From Geodermatophilus sp. DSM 45219 (GTDB lineage: Bacteria; Actinomycetota; Actinomycetes; Mycobacteriales; Geodermatophilaceae): a stretch of 64,000 nt of DNA. The notes beneath the pieces are model-generated. The model saw only the letters and a list, made by a program, of their open reading frames with translations, did not search any database and was not told the DNA's origin. A program made the position numbers and the translations under genes. The stretch lies in NCBI RefSeq assembly GCF_900104025.1, contig NZ_FNIQ01000001.1, positions 620,001 to 684,000 of the forward strand, in the 5' to 3' direction. Position 1 is the first letter of the stretch, and the number at the start of each line of letters is the position of its first letter. Shown piece after piece: positions 51,300 to 59,298 of this stretch.

Positions 51300-51507
51300 C
51301 CCAACCAGCACACGACGGCTGCCCGATCCACAGCGGCGTCACCTGGGCTTGGGCACGAGGTTCGGATCGCGCCACCGGGACAGCAGCGCCTGAGCTCCGC
51401 CGAGCCTGTCAGCCATCCGATGACGCGCACGGTAGAGCCACGACCGGGTGCCCTGGTGGTCGGACGGTCACCCGGGTCAGCATCGCGTCCGACTCTGCAG
51501 TCCCTGC
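51300..51507. other. Non-coding gap between the GGDEF remnant and the island operon
   Basis: No frame with recognisable coding features is found in these 208 bp and no clear hairpin sits at the operon's 3' end. It may be decayed sequence left from integration. Confidence 0.4.
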
Positions 51508-52797
51508 TCAGGCTCCCATCACCGACTCCTGGGGCCGGGCAGCGGCACCCGCCGTCAGCCCACTGCTACGAAGGGATCCGAACAGCGCGAGCAAGGCGGT
51601 GAGGAGCGTGCACGACAGCGCCAACGTCAGCCAGACGGTTGGCGCATCGCCGGTGACCGCCAGGGCCACACCGACCGCGGGACCGGCGAACTGGCCGATG
51701 CCCATCATCGAGTTGGCCAGTGCATTGGCGCGGGTCAGCTCTTCGTCGGGCACCAGGGATATCAGCCACGGGTGGAACGAGCAGGAGTAAGCGCATTCGC
51801 CGAGAGCGAAGAGCACAGCGAACGCCAGGAGGCCGCCCAGGCGCATGCCGGGCGGCCCCCAGGCGAGGACGCCGACGGCCAGGTAGCCGATGCCCCAGAG
51901 CGCACCGGTCACGCAGAGACCGGTCAGTTCGGACCGTGGCTCCAGGAGTCGCGTGACCGGCCGCTGGGCGATCACGATGACGAGGACGTTCAGGGCGAGC
52001 ATCAGGGAGACCGTGTAGAGCGGCATGCTCATCAAGTCCACCGTCACCAGCGGTGCGGTGGCCTCGAACTGGCTGAAGCCGAACAGGTAAGCAGCCAACT
52101 GGAATCCCGCGGCTGGTGCGGCGACGAGCAACAGGGTCCGGGTCGGCATCTGCGCTGACCGCCCACTCGCGGCAGGAGCGTTCTGCGGCTGACTCATCTC
52201 CGGCCTGGCCGACTGGCGGGTCACCAGTACGACGATGGCGACAGGGAGCATCCCGGCGGCGTTGACGAGAAAGAAGTACGGGATGACCTCCGGGCGCAGG
52301 AGGACGGTCAAGGTTCCCGCGACGAGGGAGCCGGCCGCCAGCGTCGCGTTCAGGACGGCGAAGCGCCGGGCGAACAGGGAGCGCCGCTCCTCGGCTGAGA
52401 CCAGTGAGTTGAGAATCGGGATGATGGCGGCCAGGAAGCAGCCTTGACCCGCGCCGATCGCCGCGGCAGCGAGGCACACCTCGAGGCGGGAGTCAGCGGC
52501 GAACAACAGCACGTAGCCGACGAACCAGCTCAGGTTGCCGGTGACGCACAGGGGCACGCGCGGTACGCGCACCCGCCCCGTGCCGAGCAGGACCGCCACG
52601 GCCAGGTTGGCGGCGCCGGTGACGCCGTAGAAGAGGGCCACGCCGCCCGTGCCCACCGCCGGCTTGTCGGCCAGGTACAGAGACGTGTACGGAAAGACGA
52701 GGCCCAGGCAGAAGGACGACAGGCCATGGGTCACGATGATCGAGTTCGCGGGGCCGAGTCGTCGCGCACGTTTCTGGCGCACGTCAGACAGCGGCAT
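51508..52797 (-). CDS. MFS transporter, last gene of the kynurenine/ATP-grasp operon
   Basis: The 429-aa protein has about twelve membrane helices, in two blocks split by a hydrophilic loop with SARPEMSQPQNAPAASGR near the middle. SIIVTHGLSSFCLGLVFPYTSLYLA is TM1, and IGAGQGCFLAAIIPILNSLVSAEERRSLFARR contains the loop A-like conserved region after TM4. It most likely exports the cluster's product. The start ATG 52797 overlaps the ATP-grasp gene by 14 bp; an earlier in-frame start at 52890 would overlap it even more. Confidence 0.85.
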   Translation of the reverse strand: MPLSDVRQKRARRLGPANSIIVTHGLSSFCLGLVFPYTSLYLADKPAVGTGGVALFYGVTGAANLAVAVLLGTGRVRVPRVPLCVTGNLSWFVGYVLLFAADSRLEVCLAAAAIGAGQGCFLAAIIPILNSLVSAEERRSLFARRFAVLNATLAAGSLVAGTLTVLLRPEVIPYFFLVNAAGMLPVAIVVLVTRQSARPEMSQPQNAPAASGRSAQMPTRTLLLVAAPAAGFQLAAYLFGFSQFEATAPLVTVDLMSMPLYTVSLMLALNVLVIVIAQRPVTRLLEPRSELTGLCVTGALWGIGYLAVGVLAWGPPGMRLGGLLAFAVLFALGECAYSCSFHPWLISLVPDEELTRANALANSMMGIGQFAGPAVGVALAVTGDAPTVWLTLALSCTLLTALLALFGSLRSSGLTAGAAARPQESVMGA

Positions 52798-54085
52798 GGA
52801 AGCCTTCCACAGCGTTCGCGCGCAGGGGCTCGTGCCTGATGTCGAGCGCGCCTTCGGCCTGATCGAGCGCCGTGGCACACCGGGCAGCATCCGGAGCCGC
52901 CACCACTACGGCCGCCGTGCGCGGAATGGCGTCGTGGGGAGGTAGGTGGAGCACGCTGCCGACCGGCGCGAGGACCAGGGTCCGCTGGACGTGCGGCACA
53001 GCGGCTGCTGCGCTCAGGTCGATGTGCTGGACCACGCCATCTTCCGGAAGGTAGGCGAACCGAACTTCCGCGGCGCGCCGCTGGCGGGGTGTGAGGTCCG
53101 GCGTGCGGCCCAGGGACAGCTCAGCTGCGGCGACCACCAGGTCGATGCCGGTGGCCAGCTGACCGACCAGGGGAATCAGATCGCCACCGAGCCGACCGTT
53201 CAGCTCGATCAGCCGCCAGCCGCCCCGCGTGTAGCGGAGTTCGGCGTGGGTCACGCCCCACTGCACGCCCAAGACTGCGTGGGCTTGCTGCACGAGCTGT
53301 TCCAGAGCAGCCGCTTCCGGCAGCTCTGCGGTCGGGTCCACGAGGTGCCCGACCTCTTCGAAGTGCGGAGCGAAGCCGAGCCGTTTGCGGGCGACGTGCA
53401 CGCATGTCACCCCCTCGGGGGTGACCGCGCTGTCCACGCTGACCTCGGGGCCGTCGAGGTACTCCTCGACCAGTACTCCGTGGCCGGAAGGAAGCGTCGC
53501 GTACGCCGCACCCACGGCGAGGGCAAAGGCCCGCCGGACGCCCTGCACATCACGAGCCAGGGTCACGCCCATGCTGCCGGCCAGCGCGCGTGGCTTGAGC
53601 ACGACCGGATATCCCAGGCACGCCGCCGCCTGCTCTGCCGCGGTTGCCTCCGAGGTGAGCAGGTGACGGACGGCAGGCAGTCCCGCGGCGTCGAGCAGTG
53701 ACCGCGTGCGGTACTTGTCGCGGCAGTTGGCGGCCGCCTGGGCGCTCATGTGCGGGCGGTCCAGGATCTCGGCCGCCTGGGCAGTGACCTCCAGGACGGT
53801 CTCGTCCCAGGTGAGCACGCCGAACTCCGGCCCTGCGGCGGTCATGGCGGCGACGGCCCGGGCCACCGCCGCAGGATCTGCTACGTCGGCGACGCGCCAC
53901 TGCGTGAGGTACGGCCGCTGCCAGGTCGGTGGACTGGCCAGGACGGCGCACAGCTCATAGCGCTCGGCAAGGCTTGCCAGCGCGTACTCCCGGTAGGGCT
54001 GGGCCCCGGTTCCCACGAGCACGATGGAGCGCCGCGCCCGGTGGTCTGGCTCCGGCAGTGGCGCCGCAGCAACTTCCTGCATCAC
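52784..54085 (-). CDS. ATP-grasp ligase 1 of the island operon
   Basis: The 433-aa protein has a preATP-grasp N-terminal part (IVLVGTGAQPYREYALASLAERY), then the ATP-grasp fold: CRDKYRTRSLLDAAGLPAVR, VVLKPRALAGSMGVTLARD (nucleotide loop), VLVEEYLDGPEVSVDSAV, HAELRY and IELNGRLGGDLIPLV (Mg ligands E and N). It resembles carboxylate-amine and L-amino-acid ligases, which make an amide or peptide bond via an acyl phosphate. The start is the GTG of the GTGA overlap with the FMN reductase gene (ATG 54082 also possible). It is one of two ligases in the operon. Confidence 0.88.
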   Translation of the reverse strand: MMQEVAAAPLPEPDHRARRSIVLVGTGAQPYREYALASLAERYELCAVLASPPTWQRPYLTQWRVADVADPAAVARAVAAMTAAGPEFGVLTWDETVLEVTAQAAEILDRPHMSAQAAANCRDKYRTRSLLDAAGLPAVRHLLTSEATAAEQAAACLGYPVVLKPRALAGSMGVTLARDVQGVRRAFALAVGAAYATLPSGHGVLVEEYLDGPEVSVDSAVTPEGVTCVHVARKRLGFAPHFEEVGHLVDPTAELPEAAALEQLVQQAHAVLGVQWGVTHAELRYTRGGWRLIELNGRLGGDLIPLVGQLATGIDLVVAAAELSLGRTPDLTPRQRRAAEVRFAYLPEDGVVQHIDLSAAAAVPHVQRTLVLAPVGSVLHLPPHDAIPRTAAVVVAAPDAARCATALDQAEGALDIRHEPLRANAVEGFHAAV

Positions 54086-54702
54086 TGGGCCCGGGCCTCG
54101 ACGCGGAGCGGCTCGAGAGCGTTGGCGACTCGAAGCAGCTCGGAGAACATGCGCCCGGCGGCCCCAGCCAGAGCCTCGCTGCCGGTGAAACGTCCGTCGA
54201 CGACGAGCTCACCGACATGGTGGATCGGGACCCCTTCGGTGACGGGGACCATCTTCAGCGTGGTGACGACCTGTTTGGTCATCTGGACGGCGCGGAGCCC
54301 GGCTGAGGAGTTGCCGTAGCTCACGAACCCGACGGGCTTGTACTGCCACTCGTGATAGAGGTAGTCGAGGGCGTTCTTCAGTGCCGCGTTGATGCCGAAG
54401 TTGTACTCGGGAGTGACGAACACGAAGGCATCAGCTGCGTCGACCGTGGCACTCCACTCCTTCGTGTGAGGCTGGGTGTAGCGCCTCTCAGAGGGGTGCT
54501 CCGGCTCGTCCAGGAAGGGCAGTCCCACCTCGAGCAGGTCGATGACGTCGACCTCGAAATGCCCGAAGGTCCGGGCGTGCTCGGCGACCCACTCGGCGAT
54601 GGGTGGCCCGGCTCGACCGGGCCGCGTGCTGGCGACCAGGACGTGCAGGCGCGGCCGGTGCAGGAAGTCCTCGCGGTCGGAGAGCGCAGTCATCGTCGTC
54701 AC
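54082..54702 (-). CDS. NADPH-dependent FMN reductase
   Basis: The 206-aa flavodoxin-like protein has LHVLVASTRPGRAGPPIAEWV (FMN phosphate loop TRPGR), VFVTPEYNFGINAALKNALDYLYHEW (PEYN motif) and VGFVSYGNSSAG. It reduces FMN or serves as a small quinone reductase. In the operon it lies next to a PPOX flavoprotein and a flavin monooxygenase; it might supply reduced flavin, but class A monooxygenases reduce their own flavin, so its partner is more likely the PPOX protein. The start GTG 54702 overlaps the PPOX stop; ATG 54693 is possible. Confidence 0.9.
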   Translation of the reverse strand: MTTMTALSDREDFLHRPRLHVLVASTRPGRAGPPIAEWVAEHARTFGHFEVDVIDLLEVGLPFLDEPEHPSERRYTQPHTKEWSATVDAADAFVFVTPEYNFGINAALKNALDYLYHEWQYKPVGFVSYGNSSAGLRAVQMTKQVVTTLKMVPVTEGVPIHHVGELVVDGRFTGSEALAGAAGRMFSELLRVANALEPLRVEARAQ

Positions 54703-55130
54703 CCCCGGATCCAGCCGTAGGAACGCTCGATGTGCAGCCGGACCACCAGCCGCCGGTCGGCCACCATGACAGCCCGGTATTCATCCCAGTCCGGGTGCTC
54801 GCCTTGGACGGCTCGGTAGACATCGACCAGCTCGTCGGCGACGGCGTCGTGCGGCTGTTCGGCAGGATCGGTCAGCTCCGTCTTGCACTCCAGGACGGAG
54901 TACGAGCCACCGTCGGGCGTGGCGACGTAGAAGCTCGCCCGGGGATCGCGGCGCAGATTGGCGACCTTGGCGCGGCTCTGGGTAGTGGAAAAGCGCAGGA
55001 CGCCCGCCCGCTCCTCATAGGTGTAGTCGACGGTCGATAGCTGCGGCCTGCCGTCGGCCTTGATGGTTGCCAGCACGCCGCGCCCCGTGGGGCGGAGCAG
55101 TCCGAGCAGTGCGTTTTCGGTGGTAGCCAT
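54699..55130 (-). CDS. PPOX-class F420/FMN-dependent oxidoreductase-like protein
   Basis: The 143-aa split-barrel has RGVLATIKADGRPQLSTVDYTYEERAGVLRFST, KVANLRRDPRASFYVATPDGGSYSVLE and the ending VRLHIERSYGWIRG, typical of the actinobacterial PPOX F420-binding group (Rv1155/Rv2991 style). It may reduce an unsaturated intermediate of the pathway. It is coupled by GTGA to the FMN reductase. Confidence 0.87.
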   Translation of the reverse strand: MATTENALLGLLRPTGRGVLATIKADGRPQLSTVDYTYEERAGVLRFSTTQSRAKVANLRRDPRASFYVATPDGGSYSVLECKTELTDPAEQPHDAVADELVDVYRAVQGEHPDWDEYRAVMVADRRLVVRLHIERSYGWIRG

Positions 55131-55186
55131 GACATTCCCTGCCTGTCGTTACGGGTGGTGTCGACGGATGGCCCCTGCAGCCACGC

Positions 55187-55873
55187 CTAGAGCGGCCGTA
55201 GCTCGAGGAGCTGGAAGTCCACGTCGACGCCGTCGGGACGACGCCGGGCAGACTGCAGCACGCGGACGTCGGTGGCGCATTCGCCGCAGATCTCACGTAG
55301 CAGTGGCCAGCTGCCGATGCTGCTGAAGCCGAGCAGCATGCTGCCGCCATCAGCGAGCAGCTCCCGTCCTTGGCGGATGAAGCGCCGGTGCCCTTCGTAT
55401 CCGGGGTCGAAGAAGGCTCGGTGCAGATCCGTGCTGCAGACGTACTGGCTGGGCAGCTCGACGAAACCGGAGTTCCAGTAGATCCGGTCGTAACGTCGCC
55501 CGGGGGGCAGTGCGTCGAACAGATCGCTCTGCAGGACGTCGACCGCCTCCTCGACGCCGTGTCGAGCCGCGTTACGCCGGGTGTTCTCGACGGCGGCCGG
55601 GCTGATGTCCACAGCAGTCACCGACCGGCAGCCGAGCAGCGCCGCAGTCACCGCGGTGACTCCGGCTCCCGAGCCGATCTCGAGGAACGAACCGGCTGTC
55701 GGGTACGGGATCCAAGAGGTGAACAACTCGGTGACGGGCGAGTAGGTGGGAGAGAAGACGCCGGGGCGGAGGTCCCATGTCCGGCCGCACAGGTGGAACT
55801 CGGTGGGCCGGGAATCGTCGGAGACGTGACGGTTGTACAGCCGCCATCCCCGATTGAGAGCGACCTGGTCCAT
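55187..55873 (-). CDS. HemK/PrmC-like class I methyltransferase
   Basis: The 228-aa protein has SFLEIGSGAGVTAVTAALLG (SAM motif I), VTAVDISPAAVENTRRNAARHG (motif II) and DRIYWNSGFVELPS, where HemK-type N-methyltransferases have an N-P-P-Y motif; here it reads N-S-G-F. GRELLADGGSMLLGFSS follows. It may methylate an amine, amide or hydroxyl of the product. It lies 56 bp upstream of the PPOX gene and 31 bp downstream of the cyclase gene on the same strand. Confidence 0.82.
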   Translation of the reverse strand: MDQVALNRGWRLYNRHVSDDSRPTEFHLCGRTWDLRPGVFSPTYSPVTELFTSWIPYPTAGSFLEIGSGAGVTAVTAALLGCRSVTAVDISPAAVENTRRNAARHGVEEAVDVLQSDLFDALPPGRRYDRIYWNSGFVELPSQYVCSTDLHRAFFDPGYEGHRRFIRQGRELLADGGSMLLGFSSIGSWPLLREICGECATDVRVLQSARRRPDGVDVDFQLLELRPL

Positions 55874-55904
55874 CAGACTGGCCTCCTGGGCACTGTCGGA
55901 GACG

Positions 55905-56708
55905 TCATCGGCGGTCCCGACTCACCAGGGCGAGCACACGACAGGGACTGCCGGAGCCCCCGACGATGGGCAGTGGGCTGGCGATGAGGACAGCGCCGCG
56001 CACCGGCAGCTGCTCCAACCCGCGGAGTTGCGTCAGGCCGTATTTGCCAGCGGCGTGCATGTGCCAGTGACAGGGGTACGGCTGGTCGACGAACGTCCCC
56101 GCCTGGCCGGCGTCGGTGCCGACGGTCTCGACGCCGATCCCGACGATGTCCGTCTCGTGTGCGAGCCACCGCGCACAGTCCGGGGCGATCCCCGGCGTGT
56201 GCCCGTCGTTGATGAAGTCCACGTTGTCGGTCGATCTGCTGCCCCAGCCGGTGCGGTACAGCAGCCATCCGCCCGCGGGTAGGGGACCGTGCCGGTCCGT
56301 CCAGTCCTCGACATGCCGACGTCCGAGCAGGAAGTCGGGATCTGCAGCGACCTCGGCCGAGGCGTCGAGGACCACCGCTGGTGCGACCAGATGGCTGGTG
56401 GGCACCTGCTGGACGTCGTGAAGGTGCCGGCCCGAGGCCCAGTGCACGGGCGCGTCGAAGTGCGTGCCGGTGTGTTCGGACAGCGCGATGTTGTTCCAGT
56501 AGACCTGAGGCCCGAGCGCGTCGTAGCGGCTGATCACCTGACGCCTGAAGCTCCAGGGCTGGCCCCGTTCCGGCGGCAGCGGGATGACGGGCGTGTCCTC
56601 GGACAGCGGCGCGGTCAGGTCGATCACCTCGACCGCGCCACTCTCCAGCGCCACCGTCAGGAGCTCGATCGCGCTGGTCGACGCCTGCTGCTGCGACATG
56701 GCCGTCAT
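55905..56708 (-). CDS. Cyclase-family (kynurenine-formamidase-like) hydrolase
   Basis: The 267-aa protein has the metal-binding signature SEHTGTHFDAPVH (HxGTHxDxPxH), the earlier VIDLTAPLSEDTPV, a helix with the second ligand (PDCARWLAHETDIVGIGVETVG) and HWHMHAAGKYGL. It is the KynB family that hydrolyses N-formylkynurenine to kynurenine, and the TDO gene is in the same operon. At 267 aa it is longer than KynB (about 210), so a different cyclase-family activity is possible. The start ATG 56708 or 56699. Confidence 0.85.
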   Translation of the reverse strand: MTAMSQQQASTSAIELLTVALESGAVEVIDLTAPLSEDTPVIPLPPERGQPWSFRRQVISRYDALGPQVYWNNIALSEHTGTHFDAPVHWASGRHLHDVQQVPTSHLVAPAVVLDASAEVAADPDFLLGRRHVEDWTDRHGPLPAGGWLLYRTGWGSRSTDNVDFINDGHTPGIAPDCARWLAHETDIVGIGVETVGTDAGQAGTFVDQPYPCHWHMHAAGKYGLTQLRGLEQLPVRGAVLIASPLPIVGGSGSPCRVLALVSRDRR

Positions 56709-57658
56709 GCCGCACCCACCGGTCGAGCCAGGACCTGCACCGGCGTCACCCAGTCCTCGTGCCCTCCGCGGCCCCGGACGACGTCGTCGTAGAGGGACTG
56801 CAGCCGGCGGGTCACCGGACCGGGTCTGCCGTCTCCGACGAGGATCCGGTCGACCGAGGTGACCGGCAGCAACTCGGACTTGGTTCCGCAGAGGAACACC
56901 TCGTCTGCGACGTACAGCTCTGTGCGGTCGATCTCCCGCCAGCGGAGCGCAAGGGCGAGGTGCTCGACGGCCAGCTCCGCTGTGGTGGCGACGGTGATCC
57001 CCTCCAACACACCACTGGTGCCCGGCGGCGTCGACAGCTCTCCGTCACGCACCATCACAACGCAGGACCCCGGCGCCTCCGACACATTGCCCCGCTGGTT
57101 GAGCAGCAAGGTCGTGTCGTAGCCGTTGCGCGTCGCCTCGTGCTGGGCCAGCCGACTGTTGTGGTAGTTGGCCCCCGTCTTGATGCGGGGTGGCATGGCG
57201 TCGTCGCTGATGCGTCGCCAAGTGGAGATCGTCGCTGCCAACCCGTGGTCGTAGGCCGGTGGACGACGGAGTGCCGTTGAGGTGATGTGGACTCCGGTGT
57301 GCGTCGTGTGGCACAGCGGGTCCAGGTCGGGAGCCATGTCGAAGTAGGCCACCACCACGAGGTGGGCGTCCTGGCGGTGGTCGTTGGCCCGCAGCAGCTC
57401 GATGCAGGCGGCTTCCAGTTCTTCGGCCGTGAAGGATATCTCCATGCGCAGGCTCTTCATCGACCGTCCCAGGCGGGCAAGGTGATCGCCCAAGCGAAAG
57501 AGGCGGAATTGCTCGTCCTGAGGGTCCCAATAGGCGCGCAGTCCTTCGAACACGTTGGCCCCCCAGAACGCGCCCTGGCTGCGAGCGTGAACCTGGCACT
57601 GGTCCCAAGGCACGAGCCGGCCGTTCTGCCAGGCATACGCCGGAATACCGTCGGTCAT
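56705..57658 (-). CDS. Branched-chain-aminotransferase-like class IV PLP enzyme
   Basis: The 317-aa fold-type IV PLP protein has QGAFWGANVFEGLRAYW (Arg of the BCAT N-domain), RIKTGANYHNSRLAQHEATRNGYDTTLLLN with the PLP Lys at R-I-K-T-G-A-N-Y, GNVSEAPGSCVVMV (the E-A-x-x-S/N region; canonical BCAT has N where S occurs), and STPPGTSGVLEGITV. A role in transaminating kynurenine or a hydrophobic amino acid is plausible. The start ATG 57658 overlaps the monooxygenase stop (ATGA). Confidence 0.85.
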   Translation of the reverse strand: MTDGIPAYAWQNGRLVPWDQCQVHARSQGAFWGANVFEGLRAYWDPQDEQFRLFRLGDHLARLGRSMKSLRMEISFTAEELEAACIELLRANDHRQDAHLVVVAYFDMAPDLDPLCHTTHTGVHITSTALRRPPAYDHGLAATISTWRRISDDAMPPRIKTGANYHNSRLAQHEATRNGYDTTLLLNQRGNVSEAPGSCVVMVRDGELSTPPGTSGVLEGITVATTAELAVEHLALALRWREIDRTELYVADEVFLCGTKSELLPVTSVDRILVGDGRPGPVTRRLQSLYDDVVRGRGGHEDWVTPVQVLARPVGAA

Positions 57659-59298
57659 GCTGCTCCCTTCGTGGAGGTGGACGCCTTGACTGCGGGTCCT
57701 GCTGGCCCACGCGAGCAGGCCTGCAGAAGAGAGGCAAAGCTCTCCGGGTCCGTGCTGGCGGCGGCGATGTGGCCGTCGGGACGGACCAACCAGCACGTTG
57801 TCCCACCCCCGCCGTAACCGGCTCGGACCTGCGACTCGACGTCGCGCAGTACGACGACGTCAGCCAGCTCGGAGAGCTGCGTTGCCGCACCGGAGGCTGG
57901 CAGGACGACGACCAGGCTGGCTGGCTGCGACCAGGCTTGTGCCCGCATCGCGGTGACAGCAGCGGCTGCCGCTGAGTCGTCCGGAGCGGTGACGAGACCG
58001 ACGAAGCCGGCACCGAAGAACCGTCGCAGGCGTGTGCCGCTGTGAGCCGCGGCGACCCGCGCGTCGGGTGCGAAGGAGCCCACCAGCGGCTGCTGCGGAT
58101 CGTCACCTCGGACGATCGGCGACTCGCGGTAGACGAACGGCTCTGCCATTCGTCCGCTGTTGACCCGATCCCGCGCCGCCGGCAGAGCGCCGCTCAGACC
58201 GAGCAAGACCGCCCGGGTCCACCGCCGCCACCGTGTTGGCGGGATCATGAAGCGGATCGTCGCCTCGGTGACTGCCAGGTTCTCGCGGGCGGCAGCGTGC
58301 CGCTCCACGTGGTAGCTCTCGAGGAGATCAGCCTCAGCCTGGCCCTGGTACACGAGGGCCAGCTTCCAGGCGATGTTGTCCGCGTCTTGGATGCCGCTGT
58401 TCATGCCCCGCGACCCGTAGGGCGGTAGGGCATGAGCAGCATCCCCGGCGAAGAAGACCCGTCCGACGCGCATGTGCTCGACGACGCGCTGGTGGAAGCG
58501 GTAGGTGCTGACCCAGTCGACCTCATAGGGAACGTCACCGATCACGGCCCGAACGCGTCGGTCGAACTCACCGTTGACCTGCTCGGCCTCGATGTCGGCG
58601 TCGGGTGGCAATTGCCAGTCGATCCGCCAGGTCTCGTCAGGCTGTGGGTGCATGACCAATTGCCGGCCCGGATTGCAGGCCGGGTCGTAGTGGAAGTGTC
58701 GTTCCTTGGGCAGGTCGAGACGGGCCCGGATGTCGGTGATCAAGAAGCGATCACGGTGCGTGTAGCCGGTCCATCGGACGCCTGTGAGTTCCCGCAGGCG
58801 GCTCCGTACCCCGTCGCAGGCAACGACGTACGCGGCAGTCAGGCGATCGGGGCCTTCAGGTCCGGTGAGCCGGAGGGTGACCGCCTCGCGATCCTGCTCG
58901 AGCCCCACCACCTCGTGGCCCCAGCGGACCTCGACCAAGGGGTGGCGCTCGGCGGCGGCCAGCAGCACCTGCTCGATGCGGTGCTGCGAGATGTTGACGA
59001 AGGGACCGAAACCGGGGCCGGGTGCGTAGTGAGCGCTGCGGATCTCACGGTCGCGGACGTAAGTGCGGGCCACCGTCCAGGTGACGCCTTCGGCAGCGAT
59101 GGGAGCGGCGCACCCGAACTTGTCGAGCACCTCGAGGACGTCCCCTTGGATGAGGCAGGCCTTGGAGCCCTGCTTCTGCAGTGCCGGCTTGGCGTCCAGC
59201 ACGATGCTGCGCACCCCGTGGTCTGCCAACCGCAGCGCCGTCACCAGCCCCACCGGTCCGGCGCCCACCACGACCAGAGGCTCGTCCGTCCGGCTCAT
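57655..59298 (-). CDS. Class A flavin monooxygenase (aromatic hydroxylase type)
   Basis: The 547-aa FAD enzyme has VVVGAGPVGLVTALRLADHG (GxGxxG), the DG motif VVACDGVRSRLRELTG, and FFAGDAAHALPPYGSRGMNSGIQDADNIAWKLAL (GD motif). About 160 C-terminal residues (from SFAPDARVAA) form the thioredoxin-like domain of PheA/MhpA-type phenolic hydroxylases. It is longer than kynurenine 3-monooxygenase (about 450 aa), so hydroxylation of kynurenine or another aromatic in the pathway is plausible but not shown. The start is ATG 59298, overlapping the TDO-like stop. Confidence 0.88.
   Translation of the reverse strand: MSRTDEPLVVVGAGPVGLVTALRLADHGVRSIVLDAKPALQKQGSKACLIQGDVLEVLDKFGCAAPIAAEGVTWTVARTYVRDREIRSAHYAPGPGFGPFVNISQHRIEQVLLAAAERHPLVEVRWGHEVVGLEQDREAVTLRLTGPEGPDRLTAAYVVACDGVRSRLRELTGVRWTGYTHRDRFLITDIRARLDLPKERHFHYDPACNPGRQLVMHPQPDETWRIDWQLPPDADIEAEQVNGEFDRRVRAVIGDVPYEVDWVSTYRFHQRVVEHMRVGRVFFAGDAAHALPPYGSRGMNSGIQDADNIAWKLALVYQGQAEADLLESYHVERHAAARENLAVTEATIRFMIPPTRWRRWTRAVLLGLSGALPAARDRVNSGRMAEPFVYRESPIVRGDDPQQPLVGSFAPDARVAAAHSGTRLRRFFGAGFVGLVTAPDDSAAAAAVTAMRAQAWSQPASLVVVLPASGAATQLSELADVVVLRDVESQVRAGYGGGGTTCWLVRPDGHIAAASTDPESFASLLQACSRGPAGPAVKASTSTKGAA

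Noticed and set aside
53406..53425. Hairpin GTCACCCCC-TC-GGGGGTGAC inside ATP-grasp ligase 1
   Set aside because: It lies well inside a coding frame and its codons fit the protein; the two-base loop makes a functional terminator unlikely.
57655..59298. Calling the flavin enzyme kynurenine 3-monooxygenase
   Set aside because: The length and C-terminal thioredoxin-like domain fit phenol/MhpA-type hydroxylases better; only context suggests a kynurenine substrate.
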